Origin: Amycolatopsis tucumanensis
Lineage (GTDB): Bacteria > Actinomycetota > Actinomycetes > Mycobacteriales > Pseudonocardiaceae
DNA: 64,000 nucleotides
Assembly: GCF_021654135.1 (NCBI RefSeq)
Contig: NZ_JAKGSD010000022.1
Coordinates: forward strand, 60,476-124,475
Reading direction: 5' to 3'
Shown here: piece by piece, positions 8,649 to 17,260 of the stretch
How positions within the stretch are numbered: position 1 is the stretch's first letter
Layout: the number at the start of each line of letters is the position of its first letter
Made by a program: the position numbers and the translations under genes
Notes under the pieces: generated by a model
Database searches by the model: none
What the model was told of the DNA's origin: nothing
Seen by the model: the letters and a program-made list of their open reading frames with translations, nothing else

Positions 8649-8664
8649 AACTGCCGTTGCAGTA
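8649..8664 (-). repeat. Right inverted repeat of the IS701 element
   Basis: Perfect reverse complement of 7315-7330. The second CTAA copy (8665-8668) follows directly. Confidence 0.93.
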
Positions 8665-8800
8665 CTAAGCCACGATCCGGGGCGGCTAGGTCACCCGCCG
8701 CGAGGGCTGTGAAGGCCAAAGGGGCCACTTTCGTCAAGACCTTACGGGCATTACTTCGTGTGGTCGGGTACCGAGGGCAAGGTGGCTTGCGTTGCTCCGC

Positions 8801-9649
8801 TCAGCTCTCCGCGCACATCAGTGTGCGAAGTGCTTTCTCGAGATGATCGTGAGTCTGCTCGGCGGTTAACGCGAGACTGCCCAACTCGGCCAGGAGCGTC
8901 CGGTACCGTGCAACGACCTCCGGATAGGCCAGGTAGGTCGCGGTGTCGAGGTGCTTGAGGTAGACGACACTGTGGCCACCTTCGCGGTCGTACAGGACGA
9001 AAGCACCATGCTGACCGTCGTGCCAATCGAGTCTGTCCGGAACGACTCGCAGTTCGACGTTCTCCTGATCGACAGCCGAAAGCAGCCGTTCGATCTGCTC
9101 GGCCATGACGTTATCGCCGCCTACCCGTGATTCCAGCGCCGACATTCCGAGAAACACATTGTACTGTTTTGCCCTGTTCTGGAAAATCAAGCTCTGACGT
9201 CCAAGTTTCAACGCCACGTCCTGCGCAGGGTTCCTCGGCTCGGTACGGCGAGCATATCTCGCGGTTTGCAGAAGGTCGGGAACTCGCAGCGGTGACCATT
9301 CCGCGACCACGGTTGCTTCTGACTCGACTTCGAGGACTTCGGTCACTTGATCGGAGACGCCGAACAAGCCCACGGCGCCGCCGTGCGCGCTGACCCACCG
9401 GGTGACCTGCAGCAGATCCTCGCGTGCGCGGTCAGTTAGGCCGAGGGCGTCGGCGAAGGCCGATGTCTGGTCCTCTGAGGGGACAAGCGAGCCGTCGAGC
9501 CACCGGCTCAGCGTTGTGTGTGCCACGCCGAGGCCTTTCGCGATCGCCCGCATGCTCGTTTGCGGAGAGCGGGTCGACCAGTGGGCCCGAAGGAGTCGCG
9601 CCAAGGGCTGATCTCCGCTCGCAGGTATGCCTCCGCCGTGACTCGACAT
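8801..9649 (-). CDS. XRE-family regulator with DUF5753-type sensor domain
   Basis: 282 residues from ATG 9649 (MSSHGGGIPA...). The helix-turn-helix is at about 35-75 (MRAIAKGLGVAHTTLSRWLDG). The rest matches the DUF5753 domain of streptomycete/actinomycete regulators: VVAEWSPLRVPDLLQTARYAR, a conserved centre (QNRAKQYNVFLGMSALESRVGG) and a C-terminal half with VVPDRLDWHDGQHGAFVLYD. Such genes often sit next to a small DUF397 gene; none is present here. It is divergent from the 50-residue ORF/GntR pair, sharing the region 9650-9787. Confidence 0.9.
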   Translation of the reverse strand: MSSHGGGIPASGDQPLARLLRAHWSTRSPQTSMRAIAKGLGVAHTTLSRWLDGSLVPSEDQTSAFADALGLTDRAREDLLQVTRWVSAHGGAVGLFGVSDQVTEVLEVESEATVVAEWSPLRVPDLLQTARYARRTEPRNPAQDVALKLGRQSLIFQNRAKQYNVFLGMSALESRVGGDNVMAEQIERLLSAVDQENVELRVVPDRLDWHDGQHGAFVLYDREGGHSVVYLKHLDTATYLAYPEVVARYRTLLAELGSLALTAEQTHDHLEKALRTLMCAES

Positions 9650-9787
9650 GAAGTGAAGAGTACAGACGCAGATCTCTTCCTGCGAACGACCCGATTGGGC
9701 TATTGCTGCCTCGTATCGACGTAATGCACGGTCGATGGTGGTGCGGTGACCGGGACCGCCCGCACCAAACATTAGGAAGAGGGAGTC

Positions 9788-9940
9788 ATGTGGCGTTCAG
9801 AATTGTTTGCCCGGTCGTTGTCCAGGTTTGTTGGCCGAATCAAGGGGCAGCCTGGTTGTCGTCATGCGAAGGCTAGGCGGGAGAAGGTTGTCCTCAACGA
9901 AAAGAATGGCTGGGGGCGAGTTCGTGGAGTTCGGCGATGA
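9788..9940 (+). CDS. 50-residue basic protein coupled to the GntR gene
   Basis: ATG 9788 opens a 50-codon frame whose TGA (9938-9940) overlaps the ATG of the GntR gene at 9937 in an ATGA arrangement. A purine-rich AGGAAGAGGGAG lies just upstream. The product (MWRSELFARSLSRFVGRIKG...) is rich in Arg/Lys with no membrane segment. The coupling is the main support; codon use is only moderately biased, and it could be a leader ORF controlling GntR translation. Confidence 0.45.
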   Translation: MWRSELFARSLSRFVGRIKGQPGCRHAKARREKVVLNEKNGWGRVRGVRR

Positions 9941-10212
9941 CCGAACGAGTCCGTGAACCCCACTATCGATATCTCGTCGCTTTTGAGGCCATCAAGTCGC
10001 GCATCGAAGCTGGGGAGTTGCCGCCGAATGCGCCGCTTCCGGCTGAGCGGCGTCTCGCACAGGAACTCGGCTTCGCTATCGGGACGGTTCGGCATGCGAC
10101 TCGGCTACTTCGAGAGCATGGCTTCGTCGTCACTGTCCGGTCGAAGGGAACGTTCGTTGCGCCCGACGTTGGTCCATCGGATGGGGGTGAGAATGATGCA
10201 ATACAGGAATAG
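9937..10212 (+). CDS. Short GntR-family regulator (DNA-binding domain only)
   Basis: 91 residues, essentially one winged helix: YLVAFEAIKSRIEAGELPPN, then PLPAERRLAQELGFAIGTVRHATRLLREHGF and a wing (VTVRSKGTFVAP). This is the GntR signature, with L-P-x-E-R-x-L-A and T-V-R-x-A. There is no effector domain such as UTRA or FCD. Short stand-alone GntR proteins are common in actinomycetes and mobile elements. GGAG lies 7 bases before ATG 9937. Confidence 0.85.
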   Translation: MTERVREPHYRYLVAFEAIKSRIEAGELPPNAPLPAERRLAQELGFAIGTVRHATRLLREHGFVVTVRSKGTFVAPDVGPSDGGENDAIQE

Positions 10213-10471
10213 GGAGTTCCTCTGCAGATGTCCTGAGTAGTTTTACTCAGCACCCCGTCGTCTTTTTACTTATGGTCCCTCACCCATCTGGGGTAACTGG
10301 GTTTCGGTCGGTTGCATGGAGTCAACTGATCAAGGTATGCAAGTGATGTTGCTGCGGGAGTGTCGATGCTGCTGTAAGACCAGGTCCCCAACGGTCACCG
10401 GGCATGGCGCAGTACGTATCTGAAGGGTCTGTACCCGTGTTGCGGTGCGGAGCCCGCTGGTCGGGGGGAAC

Positions 10472-12739
10472 GTGAGGTCGATCAACAGCTTCGCGGCGGC
10501 CGTCCATCGTTGGCGGCGAGAGCGCGGTATGTCGCTGGGCGACGTCGCGGTTCGGGCAGGCTACAGCGTCAGCTACCTGTCGAAGATGCTGCATGGCCAT
10601 CGCCGCCTACTGCCCTCAGTCGTCACGCGGATCGACGAGGTGCTAGGCGCGAGCGGTGAGCTCGAGCGGATCGCGCGCGACCAGGAGCCGTCGCGGCGGC
10701 CCCCGCCCAGGCCGATGCAATTGCCTTCGGGTGCTGCCGACTTCGTCGGCCGCGAAGCATACCTGCATCAGCTCGACACCGCCTTGATCACGAGGGCTCG
10801 GCCAGGCGCCGCAGCCACCATCGTCATCGAGGGCGGATTCTGGGTGGGTAAGACCGAACTGGCGCTGCAATGGGCCGCTCGCGTCCAGTCACGCTTTCCT
10901 GGTGGCTGCCTCTTCGCCGACATGCGGGGCTTGGCTCCCGGGGTGGCCGCTGACCCTGACGAGGTGCTGGACGCCTTCTTGCAGGCACTCGGTGCGCCGC
11001 CGGAAGCCCTGCGCGGTTCCACTGGTGACCGAGCGGCCCATTACCGTTCGCTGTTGGCACAGCGACCTGCGCTCGTCGTGCTGGACAACATCGCGAGTTA
11101 TGACCAGGTGCACCACCTGTTGCCGGGAGCCGGCAGCGCCGTCGTGCTAACCAGTCGAGAGCACCAGTCCGCCCTCTTGCTGCGCAGCGGCGGCCTGCAC
11201 ATGGAGCTGCCGCCACTGTCGCGGGAGGAGGCGCTGACGCTACTGAGGCGCCGGGTCGGCGAAGCGCGAGTCGACGTCGAAGTCTCAGCGGCCGAGGCGT
11301 TGATCGAGAGGTGTGGCAGGCTTCCGATGGCCGTCCTCATCGCGGCGGAGCACATCCAGCAACATCACCACGGCTCGTTGGCGGGTTTCGCCGGCGAACT
11401 GACGGCCGAAGCGCGCCGGCTCGATCTGTTCGCCTCGACGGAGCCTGCGGTCAACATCCACGGCGTCATTGACCTGTCGTACCTTGCCCTCCCGCTGCGT
11501 GCCCGGCGGGTGTTCAGGCTGACGGGAATCAGCCCGGCCCCGCTCATGAGTGCGGAATCCACAGCTGCGCTGACCGGGCTGTCCCGGGACGAGTCGCGTG
11601 AGGATCTGGATCTGCTGCGCGCTGCACACCTGCTTGAAGACGTTCAGGGCGGCCGGTTTCGGATGAACGACCTCCTGCACGCCTACGCGCATCAACGCGC
11701 AGTCGTCGAGGAGTCTCTCGCGGAAGTGGAGCGAGCGCACGATCGTGTGCTGCGCTGGTACACCGCGACGGCTTGGCACGCTGCCAACGCGTTGGCCCCG
11801 CATTGGTCAGGGATGGCGTTGGCTCCGGACGCCGGTCGCGAGATCGAGCCGCTGACCTTCGAGGACAGCGGTTATGAAGGCGCGATGGCTTGGTGTGACG
11901 CGGAGGCGGAAACGGCGATCCACGTCGCCCGACGAGCGAAGAGCCACGTCGCGCGAGATGCGGTGTGGATGCTGCCGACCCTGTTCCTGCCGTACTTCTA
12001 CATCACCAAGCAGTGGGGCAACTGGCTGACGGCGGCGACCGACAGCCTGGCAGCAGCACGCCGGTCAGGGAGTCGCCGTGGAATGGCCTGGTGTCTACAC
12101 AGCCTTGGCTGGGCCCAGCACGAACTCGGTCGTACTGACGAAGCGTTGCACAACCTTCGCGACGCTCTCCGGTTGCGCAACGAACTCGGTGATGACGACC
12201 GTGTGCGAGGCTGGACGCTCTTCGCCCTGGGTACCGCCTGTCTCGGTGCGGGTGAGTGTGAGGAAGCACGCCGGCACCTCGACGAGGCTGACCAGCTCTT
12301 CGCTGAATTGGCCTTCTCGTTCGGAAGGGCGTTCACCTGCGCCTCTCTTGCGCATGTACACCAGGTTTTCGGTGATGTCACTGCCGCGACTCAAGCCGCG
12401 CTGGATGCCCTGACGTATGCCCAGGAGGTCCCAGCCGTGCCGGTGCTCAGCCTGGCACATCACCAGTACGGCCTCTTGTTGCTGGAACAACGGCACTACA
12501 GGACCGCATTGAGCCACTTCGATGCGGCGCTGAGGCTTCGACGGGCAAGTCGCGAGCGATGGGGCGAAGCTGACACCCTCATCGCGCGCGCCGACGCCCT
12601 GTCAAAGTCGGGCAATCTACCCGCGGCCCGCGTGTCGTATCACGAGGCCGCCGAGATCCTGGAGGCGCTTCACGATCCTCGCGCCCTCGACATCCGGACC
12701 CGGATCGCCAAACTCAACGCTGATCTCGACGACGCGTAA
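10472..12739 (+). CDS. XRE / NB-ARC / TPR signal-transduction ATPase regulator
   Basis: 755 residues from GTG 10472 (GGGGGGA upstream); the frame is open nine codons further back. Order: an XRE helix-turn-helix (about 1-60: MSLGDVAVRAGYSVSYLSKMLHGHRRLLP); an NB-ARC STAND ATPase with Walker A GGFWVGKT (121-128), Walker B-like ALVVLDNI, the GSAVVLTSR sensor strand and RCGRLPMAVLIAA; a winged-helix part; then at least five TPR-like repeats (for example WCLHSLGWAQHELGRTDEA and ALSHFDAALRLRR). It resembles AfsR-type regulators, but with XRE in place of the SARP domain. Expected to be an ATP-dependent switch that binds DNA after sensing a signal. Target genes unknown. Confidence 0.92.
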   Translation: MRSINSFAAAVHRWRRERGMSLGDVAVRAGYSVSYLSKMLHGHRRLLPSVVTRIDEVLGASGELERIARDQEPSRRPPPRPMQLPSGAADFVGREAYLHQLDTALITRARPGAAATIVIEGGFWVGKTELALQWAARVQSRFPGGCLFADMRGLAPGVAADPDEVLDAFLQALGAPPEALRGSTGDRAAHYRSLLAQRPALVVLDNIASYDQVHHLLPGAGSAVVLTSREHQSALLLRSGGLHMELPPLSREEALTLLRRRVGEARVDVEVSAAEALIERCGRLPMAVLIAAEHIQQHHHGSLAGFAGELTAEARRLDLFASTEPAVNIHGVIDLSYLALPLRARRVFRLTGISPAPLMSAESTAALTGLSRDESREDLDLLRAAHLLEDVQGGRFRMNDLLHAYAHQRAVVEESLAEVERAHDRVLRWYTATAWHAANALAPHWSGMALAPDAGREIEPLTFEDSGYEGAMAWCDAEAETAIHVARRAKSHVARDAVWMLPTLFLPYFYITKQWGNWLTAATDSLAAARRSGSRRGMAWCLHSLGWAQHELGRTDEALHNLRDALRLRNELGDDDRVRGWTLFALGTACLGAGECEEARRHLDEADQLFAELAFSFGRAFTCASLAHVHQVFGDVTAATQAALDALTYAQEVPAVPVLSLAHHQYGLLLLEQRHYRTALSHFDAALRLRRASRERWGEADTLIARADALSKSGNLPAARVSYHEAAEILEALHDPRALDIRTRIAKLNADLDDA

Positions 12740-13067
12740 GGCGCGCGGAGTAACTGCCAGATGAAAACTCTTGTCGTTTTGACAAGATGAGCACAGGATC
12801 ATCACCGAACGCAGGACAGAACTGTCCTCTGGGAACTGTTCCGTACCGCTCCTGGGTGCGACATAGTCGGCCCATGCGAGATCAACCTTTCGGGTTCACC
12901 GATTCAGCCGGGGGATCGATGACGCTGAAAGGTTTCGCGAGCCGGGTGGTGTCGTGCCCCCAGACTCCGCCCGGCTCATTCCTCCCCGCCACCGGGATCG
13001 CCCCGGGTGAGTCACTCCGAAGACGGTTACTGGCCTGGTCATTCCCGTGATTCGCCACGCGACGCGT
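12740..13067. other. Convergent intergenic region, no gene seen
   Basis: This stretch lies between the end of the NB-ARC gene and the end of the prepilin peptidase gene. A weak hairpin (TCTTGTC 12769-12775 with GACAAGA 12781-12787) may stop transcription from the left. A frame at 12787-13050 exists, but it lacks coding-like composition and is not called. Confidence 0.5.
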
Positions 13068-13709
13068 CTAGCCGGTAACCGTGACCACAGCCAGCACGCC
13101 GCCGAGGAAACAGGGGCCGAACGGCACGACGGCCGCCCCGCGCTCATCTCGTGTATGTGCTCGCGGGATCGCGGAAAGCACCAAGGCCAGGACGGAAGCC
13201 ACGAGCAGTGCAGCGGCGACGGCGGGCCAACCGGACCAACCCGTCACGAGGCCAACCACGGCGGCGAGCCGCACGTCCCCTGCGCCGATTCCGCCTCCGG
13301 TCGCCAGAGCCAGTATCAGACAGCATCCGGCCGAAGCCAGCAGAGCCCAGAGTGCTCGAAGGCCCGGGGCGGGATCAGCGCGGATCAACGACAGAGCCGC
13401 GAATCCCACCGCGGCGCCGACCAATTGGGGCAAGACCAACGCCCGGGGTAACCGATGTTCGCACCAGTCGATCACTGCCAACGGCACTCCCAGCACGGCC
13501 GCAACGCCGTACACGAAAACTTCACCACGGGTGCCGATTCGCCAACTGAGGAGCGCCAACACAGCTGCGGTGAGCACGGCGCCGAACCAGCGCGACCTGG
13601 CGACGGTGCCGCCCGTGAGCAGGAAGCGGCGAGTGAGGTCAACGGTTCCGGTGCCGAGCAGGGCGCCCGCAGCCGCCCAGCCTGCGGGCCACCACCAGTC
13701 GGTAGCCAT
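13068..13709 (-). CDS. Prepilin peptidase (A24 family, TadV/CpaA-like)
   Basis: 213 residues, strongly hydrophobic with about six to seven membrane helices. The two catalytic Asp of the aspartic prepilin peptidases are Asp81 (VIDWCEHRLP) and Asp145 (GGGIGAGDVRL, the G-x-G-D motif). The small size and lack of an N-methylation domain fit TadV/CpaA. It would cleave the short class III leaders of the pilin and TadE/TadG proteins encoded downstream on the other strand. ATG 13709 has GGAG six bases upstream. It is divergent from the lipoprotein gene. Confidence 0.9.
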   Translation of the reverse strand: MATDWWWPAGWAAAGALLGTGTVDLTRRFLLTGGTVARSRWFGAVLTAAVLALLSWRIGTRGEVFVYGVAAVLGVPLAVIDWCEHRLPRALVLPQLVGAAVGFAALSLIRADPAPGLRALWALLASAGCCLILALATGGGIGAGDVRLAAVVGLVTGWSGWPAVAAALLVASVLALVLSAIPRAHTRDERGAAVVPFGPCFLGGVLAVVTVTG

Positions 13710-13961
13710 GCTCTGCTCCAGGTCGCTTGTCAGGGCGTGAGTCTCCTGTCGGCCATCGTGCCAGCCCAGTGGCACCACGACCCGAACAACAGCGTGGAAT
13801 GCGGTGGTACTTCGGGCAGTGTCCGCCCAACGGGTGAACTTCGCGTCAAACAGGCGGGGTCGATCTTCGGTGCGGCGAAGGTCGGATTGGACAAGAACGG
13901 TGAGCGCCCTCTGCCAGCGGCTTGCGCTCACCATCGAGAGTCGAGGCCGTGGGGGAACGCA

Positions 13962-14528
13962 ATGGGAACACACCGTCGTCAGACGCTCGCCGGTATCGCG
14001 TGCGTCGCGTTCACTGTGGCCGGGTGCAGTTCCGGCGAGAGCGCGAACGTCGCCGAGCCGGCTCGGGCACCCGCACCTTCCTCCGCCGCCAGTGCCAGCT
14101 CGACTTCGCCCGTGGAGACCGCGCAGCAGAAGGCGGTGGACTCCTACCTGCGCATGTGGGAGGACGTCGCAGCCGTGGCGACTACCTCCGACTGGCAGTC
14201 GCCAAAGCTGGCCGACCACGCCACCGGCGACGCGCTGTCGGTGCTGTCCCGGCAGATGTACGCCGATCATTACAACGGGCTGGTCACGAGGGGAAAGCCG
14301 GTCAACAACCCGGTGGTCCAGTCCGTCGAGCCTCCGGACGTGCCCACCACAGTCCTGATCCGCGATTGCTCGGACGCCAGCAACTGGTTGAAGTACCGCG
14401 CCGACAACGGGCAGCTCGCTGATGACGAGCCCGGCGGAAAGCACTTGATCAACGCCGAGGTGAAGCTGGCTGTGGACGGCTCTTGGCGGGTGACCCGGTT
14501 CGCCGTCGAGGGGACCGGGACATGCTGA
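13962..14528 (+). CDS. Lipoprotein at the head of the Tad-like operon
   Basis: 188 residues from ATG 13962 (GGGGGAA upstream). The N-terminus has Arg residues, a hydrophobic segment and a lipobox VAGC, so the mature protein starts at a lipid-modified Cys followed by a Ser/Ala/Pro linker. The globular part (YLRMWEDVAAVATTSDW ... GDALSVLSRQMYADHYNGLV ... NAEVKLAVDGSWRVTRF) looks like the NTF2-like or VirB8-like exported domains of actinomycetes. Its stop overlaps the next start (ATGCTGA). A role as surface anchor of the secretion apparatus is inference. Confidence 0.8.
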   Translation: MGTHRRQTLAGIACVAFTVAGCSSGESANVAEPARAPAPSSAASASSTSPVETAQQKAVDSYLRMWEDVAAVATTSDWQSPKLADHATGDALSVLSRQMYADHYNGLVTRGKPVNNPVVQSVEPPDVPTTVLIRDCSDASNWLKYRADNGQLADDEPGGKHLINAEVKLAVDGSWRVTRFAVEGTGTC

Positions 14529-15547
14529 TCGTCAGACGCGCCGGCGTCACCACAGTTCTGATCTCCATGGCACTGCTCGCCAGCGCAGCGCCGGCGATGG
14601 CGGGTGACTGGTACGGCGACGTCGACTGTGGTCAGAACCCGTATCCCGGGTGCGAGCTGGGAGCGGGCAGCCGCGACAACAGCGCACCCCAGCGCCGCCC
14701 GGTCGCAGTACCGTATCCGGGCACCCAACAGGCCCAGGAGCACAGGCTTGGCGAGAAGGCGCCGCCCCCTGGCGACCGCATTCTCGGCGGCGATTCCGGC
14801 CTGGCGAACTGTTCCTACGTCCGGAGCGACTACCAGCCGCCGTCCAATGGCGTGGCCACTGTGAGTCATCAGCCTCGTCCGGCGCGTGGCACGAGCGTGC
14901 ATCTCGTCTCGCGCATCTCCGGCTACGCGAAGGGCGTGGTGCTGGCACAGGCTCCGGGGGAGAGCGGTGCGTGGTACGTCTACCAGTGTTCGGGCCCGGG
15001 CGGCCGGGATGCGCTGTACCGGGCTCCGGTATGGATTCCGGACGGTTCGGCGCCTGGGGCCGCGGCGTTGCCGTCGCCAGAGGAGTTGGCGGAGCACGCT
15101 CGGTCGCAGTTGCGGTTGCCCAGCCCCGTGATCGCGTCGAACCCTGCGGGCACGCAGCTTGTTCGGTTGCCGACGTGGTTGTGGGTGGACCGGGCGGTGT
15201 GGCAGCCGCGATCGGCGACGGCGTCGGTGCCTGGGGTGTCGGTCACGGCGACGGCGACTCCGACGTCGGTGTCGTGGTCGATGGGTGACGGCGGGACGCT
15301 GACGTGTACCGGCCCGGGGACTCCCTTCCCCGCGGGTGGCGACCCGCACGCCGCGTCGCCGGACTGCGGGCACACCTACCGGCGGTCGTCGGCGTTGGCG
15401 CCAGGGGAGCGGTTTCCGGCGGCGGCGACGGTGCACTGGCGCGTGACATGGTCGGGCGCTGGGGCGTCGGGCACGTTCCCGGACATGACGACGAGCGGTG
15501 CGGCGTCGTTCCGCGTCGCGGAAGCCCAAGCGTTGGGAACCGGATAA
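14522..15547 (+). CDS. Secreted Tad-locus protein of unknown function
   Basis: 341 residues. A clear Sec signal peptide (hydrophobic VTTVLISMALLASAAPAMA, with Ala-x-Ala cleavage near residue 28) is followed by a Cys-containing extracellular protein (DVDCGQNPYPGC, ANCSYV, VYQCSG) with beta-rich repeats, a PKD-like stretch and SPDCGHTYRRSS near the end. Proteins of this type often precede SAF and CpaE genes in actinomycete Tad-like loci. I know of no biochemical role. Start ATG 14522 overlaps the lipoprotein stop by seven bases. Confidence 0.75.
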   Translation: MLIVRRAGVTTVLISMALLASAAPAMAGDWYGDVDCGQNPYPGCELGAGSRDNSAPQRRPVAVPYPGTQQAQEHRLGEKAPPPGDRILGGDSGLANCSYVRSDYQPPSNGVATVSHQPRPARGTSVHLVSRISGYAKGVVLAQAPGESGAWYVYQCSGPGGRDALYRAPVWIPDGSAPGAAALPSPEELAEHARSQLRLPSPVIASNPAGTQLVRLPTWLWVDRAVWQPRSATASVPGVSVTATATPTSVSWSMGDGGTLTCTGPGTPFPAGGDPHAASPDCGHTYRRSSALAPGERFPAAATVHWRVTWSGAGASGTFPDMTTSGAASFRVAEAQALGTG

Positions 15548-15644
15548 GACCCGCGATTCGACACAACCGAACTCTGTCCCTTTTCTGACTGCGTATTCCC
15601 CGTATGAATGCGCGGTTGGGCGAGCTTTGCCTGGAGGACCTACC

Positions 15645-16352
15645 GTGACCAGCACCGACACGCCCCACATTCGTGTTCAGGAAAGTTCTGCCGAATCGGC
15701 GGGACGATGGCTGAATTCCGCGGGGGCCCCGTCGGCGCCGCCTCGCCGGTCGCGCCGTCGGTTGCCGCACCTGGTGCTCGGTCTGCTCCTGGTCGTGGTG
15801 TGTGTTGGGGGCGCCTTGTGGTGGACCGCAGGCAGCGGGGACCGCGTGCCGGTGCTGGTGGTCGCGCGCCCGGTCACCGTGGGCCAGGTTCTGACGTCGG
15901 CGGATCTCCGTACTGCCGAGGTGGCGGTGCCGTGGGGTGTGGCGACCGTGCCCGCAGAACAGGTCTCGGGGGTGCTGGGGCGTCCGATGGCGACCAGCCT
16001 CGCGCCTGGTGCGCTGCTGACCCCGGACAGCGTCGGCGCTGCCGCGATCCCCGCACTCGGCCGGGCCGTGGCAGCGGTCGCGGTTAAGCCTGGCCAGTTT
16101 CCGCCCGAGCTCAGCCCCGGTGCGCCAGTGACGGTCGTCGTCACCGCCGACACCGCGGCGCCCGCCGTCGGCAGCGCGGGGCAGGGACAGGGCGTGCCCT
16201 GGCGAGCCACGGTCATCGGGGTCTCGCCCGCCGGCACCGATCAGGCCACGGTGGTGTCCCTGGAGCTGGAAAGCACCGCGGCCACCCAGCTGGCCCAGGT
16301 CCCGGCTGGGCAGCTTGCTCTGGTGATGCAAACGTCGGGAGGGACGCGCTGA
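15645..16352 (+). CDS. SAF-domain protein (CpaB/RcpC-like)
   Basis: 235 residues from GTG 15645 (GGAGG seven bases upstream). It has a cytoplasmic basic N-terminus (RRSRRRLPH) and one membrane helix (LVLGLLLVVVCVGGALWW). Then comes an SAF domain (VPVLVVARPVTVGQVLTSADL ... ALLTPDSVGA), as in CpaB/RcpC and FlgA, followed by a beta-rich end. In Tad systems CpaB helps assemble or stabilise the secretion channel. Here there is no outer membrane, so it probably acts at the cell wall. Stop and next start share one base (TGATG). Confidence 0.85.
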   Translation: MTSTDTPHIRVQESSAESAGRWLNSAGAPSAPPRRSRRRLPHLVLGLLLVVVCVGGALWWTAGSGDRVPVLVVARPVTVGQVLTSADLRTAEVAVPWGVATVPAEQVSGVLGRPMATSLAPGALLTPDSVGAAAIPALGRAVAAVAVKPGQFPPELSPGAPVTVVVTADTAAPAVGSAGQGQGVPWRATVIGVSPAGTDQATVVSLELESTAATQLAQVPAGQLALVMQTSGGTR

Positions 16353-17260
16353 TGCTCATCGCTCTCGCCAGCTTGAAAGGCTCACCCGGCGTCACGACCC
16401 TTGCGGTGGCGCTCGCCATGCAGTGGCCCGAGGCCGCGCACGTACGGCGCCTGGTGGCCGAGATGGACCCGAGCGGGGGAGATCTGGCGATGCGGTTCGG
16501 GCTGCCCACGACCCCGGGCCTGGTCAGCCTCGCGGCTGCGGCGCGCCGCACTCGCGACCCCGCGATGGTGTGGGAGCACACCCAGGTCCTGCCCGGCGGC
16601 GCTCGTGTGCTGCCGGCTCCGCCGGGCGGGGTGCACGCCCGGGCCGCCTTGACCACGCTGACGGCGGCGCCGGACGGGCCAGTTCTGGACGCGACCGCCC
16701 GTGAGCCCGGCGTGTTGGTCCTGGCCGATTGCGGGCGGATCGATCCCGGCTCTCCGGCAGAGTCCCTCGCACGGCGCGCGGATGCGCTGGTGCTGGTCAC
16801 CGGCACCTACGGGGACGATCTCGCGCACGTCGCCACGCGCCTGTCCGCGCTGTCGCGCTGGACGCCGCGGCCGGCGCTGCTGCTGACCGGGCTGGGCTAC
16901 CCGACCCGTGACGTCGAGCGTGAGCTGGGCGTGCCGACGATCGGCCGGATCCCGCACGATCCGGCCACCGCGGCGGCGCTGGCCGGGCACCGCCCACCCG
17001 GCCGACGCCGCAGCGCCCTCGCGAGCAGCGTCGCCACGCTGGCTCGCACGCTGGCCGCTCCGCAGGAATCGGGCACGGCATCCAGTGGTCTCGCGAGTGT
17101 GCCCGGCGTTCCCGCCCAGCAGGTGCGCAATCCGGCCGGCACGGTCACCGGCCCACCCGACTCCGGTGGCTTCCTCCGCTCACCGCGTGAAGCCGAAACC
17201 GCGTCCAGTCGCAACGGCCATGGGGCGAATGGCCTGCCCGGAATGGAGTTTCCGCTATGA
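16352..17260 (+). CDS. cpaE: CpaE/TadZ-like ParA-family ATPase
   Basis: 302 residues beginning MLIALASLKGSPGVTT, a deviant Walker A (Lys9, Gly-Ser-Pro-Gly-Val-Thr-Thr) of the MinD/ParA group. It is followed by the Asp-containing RLVAEMDPSGGDLAMRFG and the VLVLADCGRI and LVLVTGTYGDD strands of that fold. The receiver-like N-terminus of classical CpaE is absent. The last 70 residues are a low-complexity tail. In Tad systems this protein localises the apparatus at the membrane. Starts within the SAF stop and ends in an ATGA overlap with cpaF. Confidence 0.88.
   Translation: MLIALASLKGSPGVTTLAVALAMQWPEAAHVRRLVAEMDPSGGDLAMRFGLPTTPGLVSLAAAARRTRDPAMVWEHTQVLPGGARVLPAPPGGVHARAALTTLTAAPDGPVLDATAREPGVLVLADCGRIDPGSPAESLARRADALVLVTGTYGDDLAHVATRLSALSRWTPRPALLLTGLGYPTRDVERELGVPTIGRIPHDPATAAALAGHRPPGRRRSALASSVATLARTLAAPQESGTASSGLASVPGVPAQQVRNPAGTVTGPPDSGGFLRSPREAETASSRNGHGANGLPGMEFPL

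Larger units (their letters stand above)
7315..8664 (+). mobile_element. IS701-family insertion sequence
   Basis: The element is 1350 bases long. It is bounded by perfect 16-base inverted repeats, TACTGCAACGGCAGTT at 7315-7330 and its complement at 8649-8664, and flanked by a 4-base direct repeat CTAA (7311-7314 and 8665-8668). Four-base duplications with a CTAA/CTAG-like target are typical of IS701. It holds a single DDE transposase frame. The clean ends and duplication show a recent, complete insertion. Confidence 0.93.

Noticed and set aside
12787..13050. 87-codon plus-strand frame
   Set aside because: Weak codon bias, no ribosome site and no recognisable sequence; lies in a convergent intergenic region.
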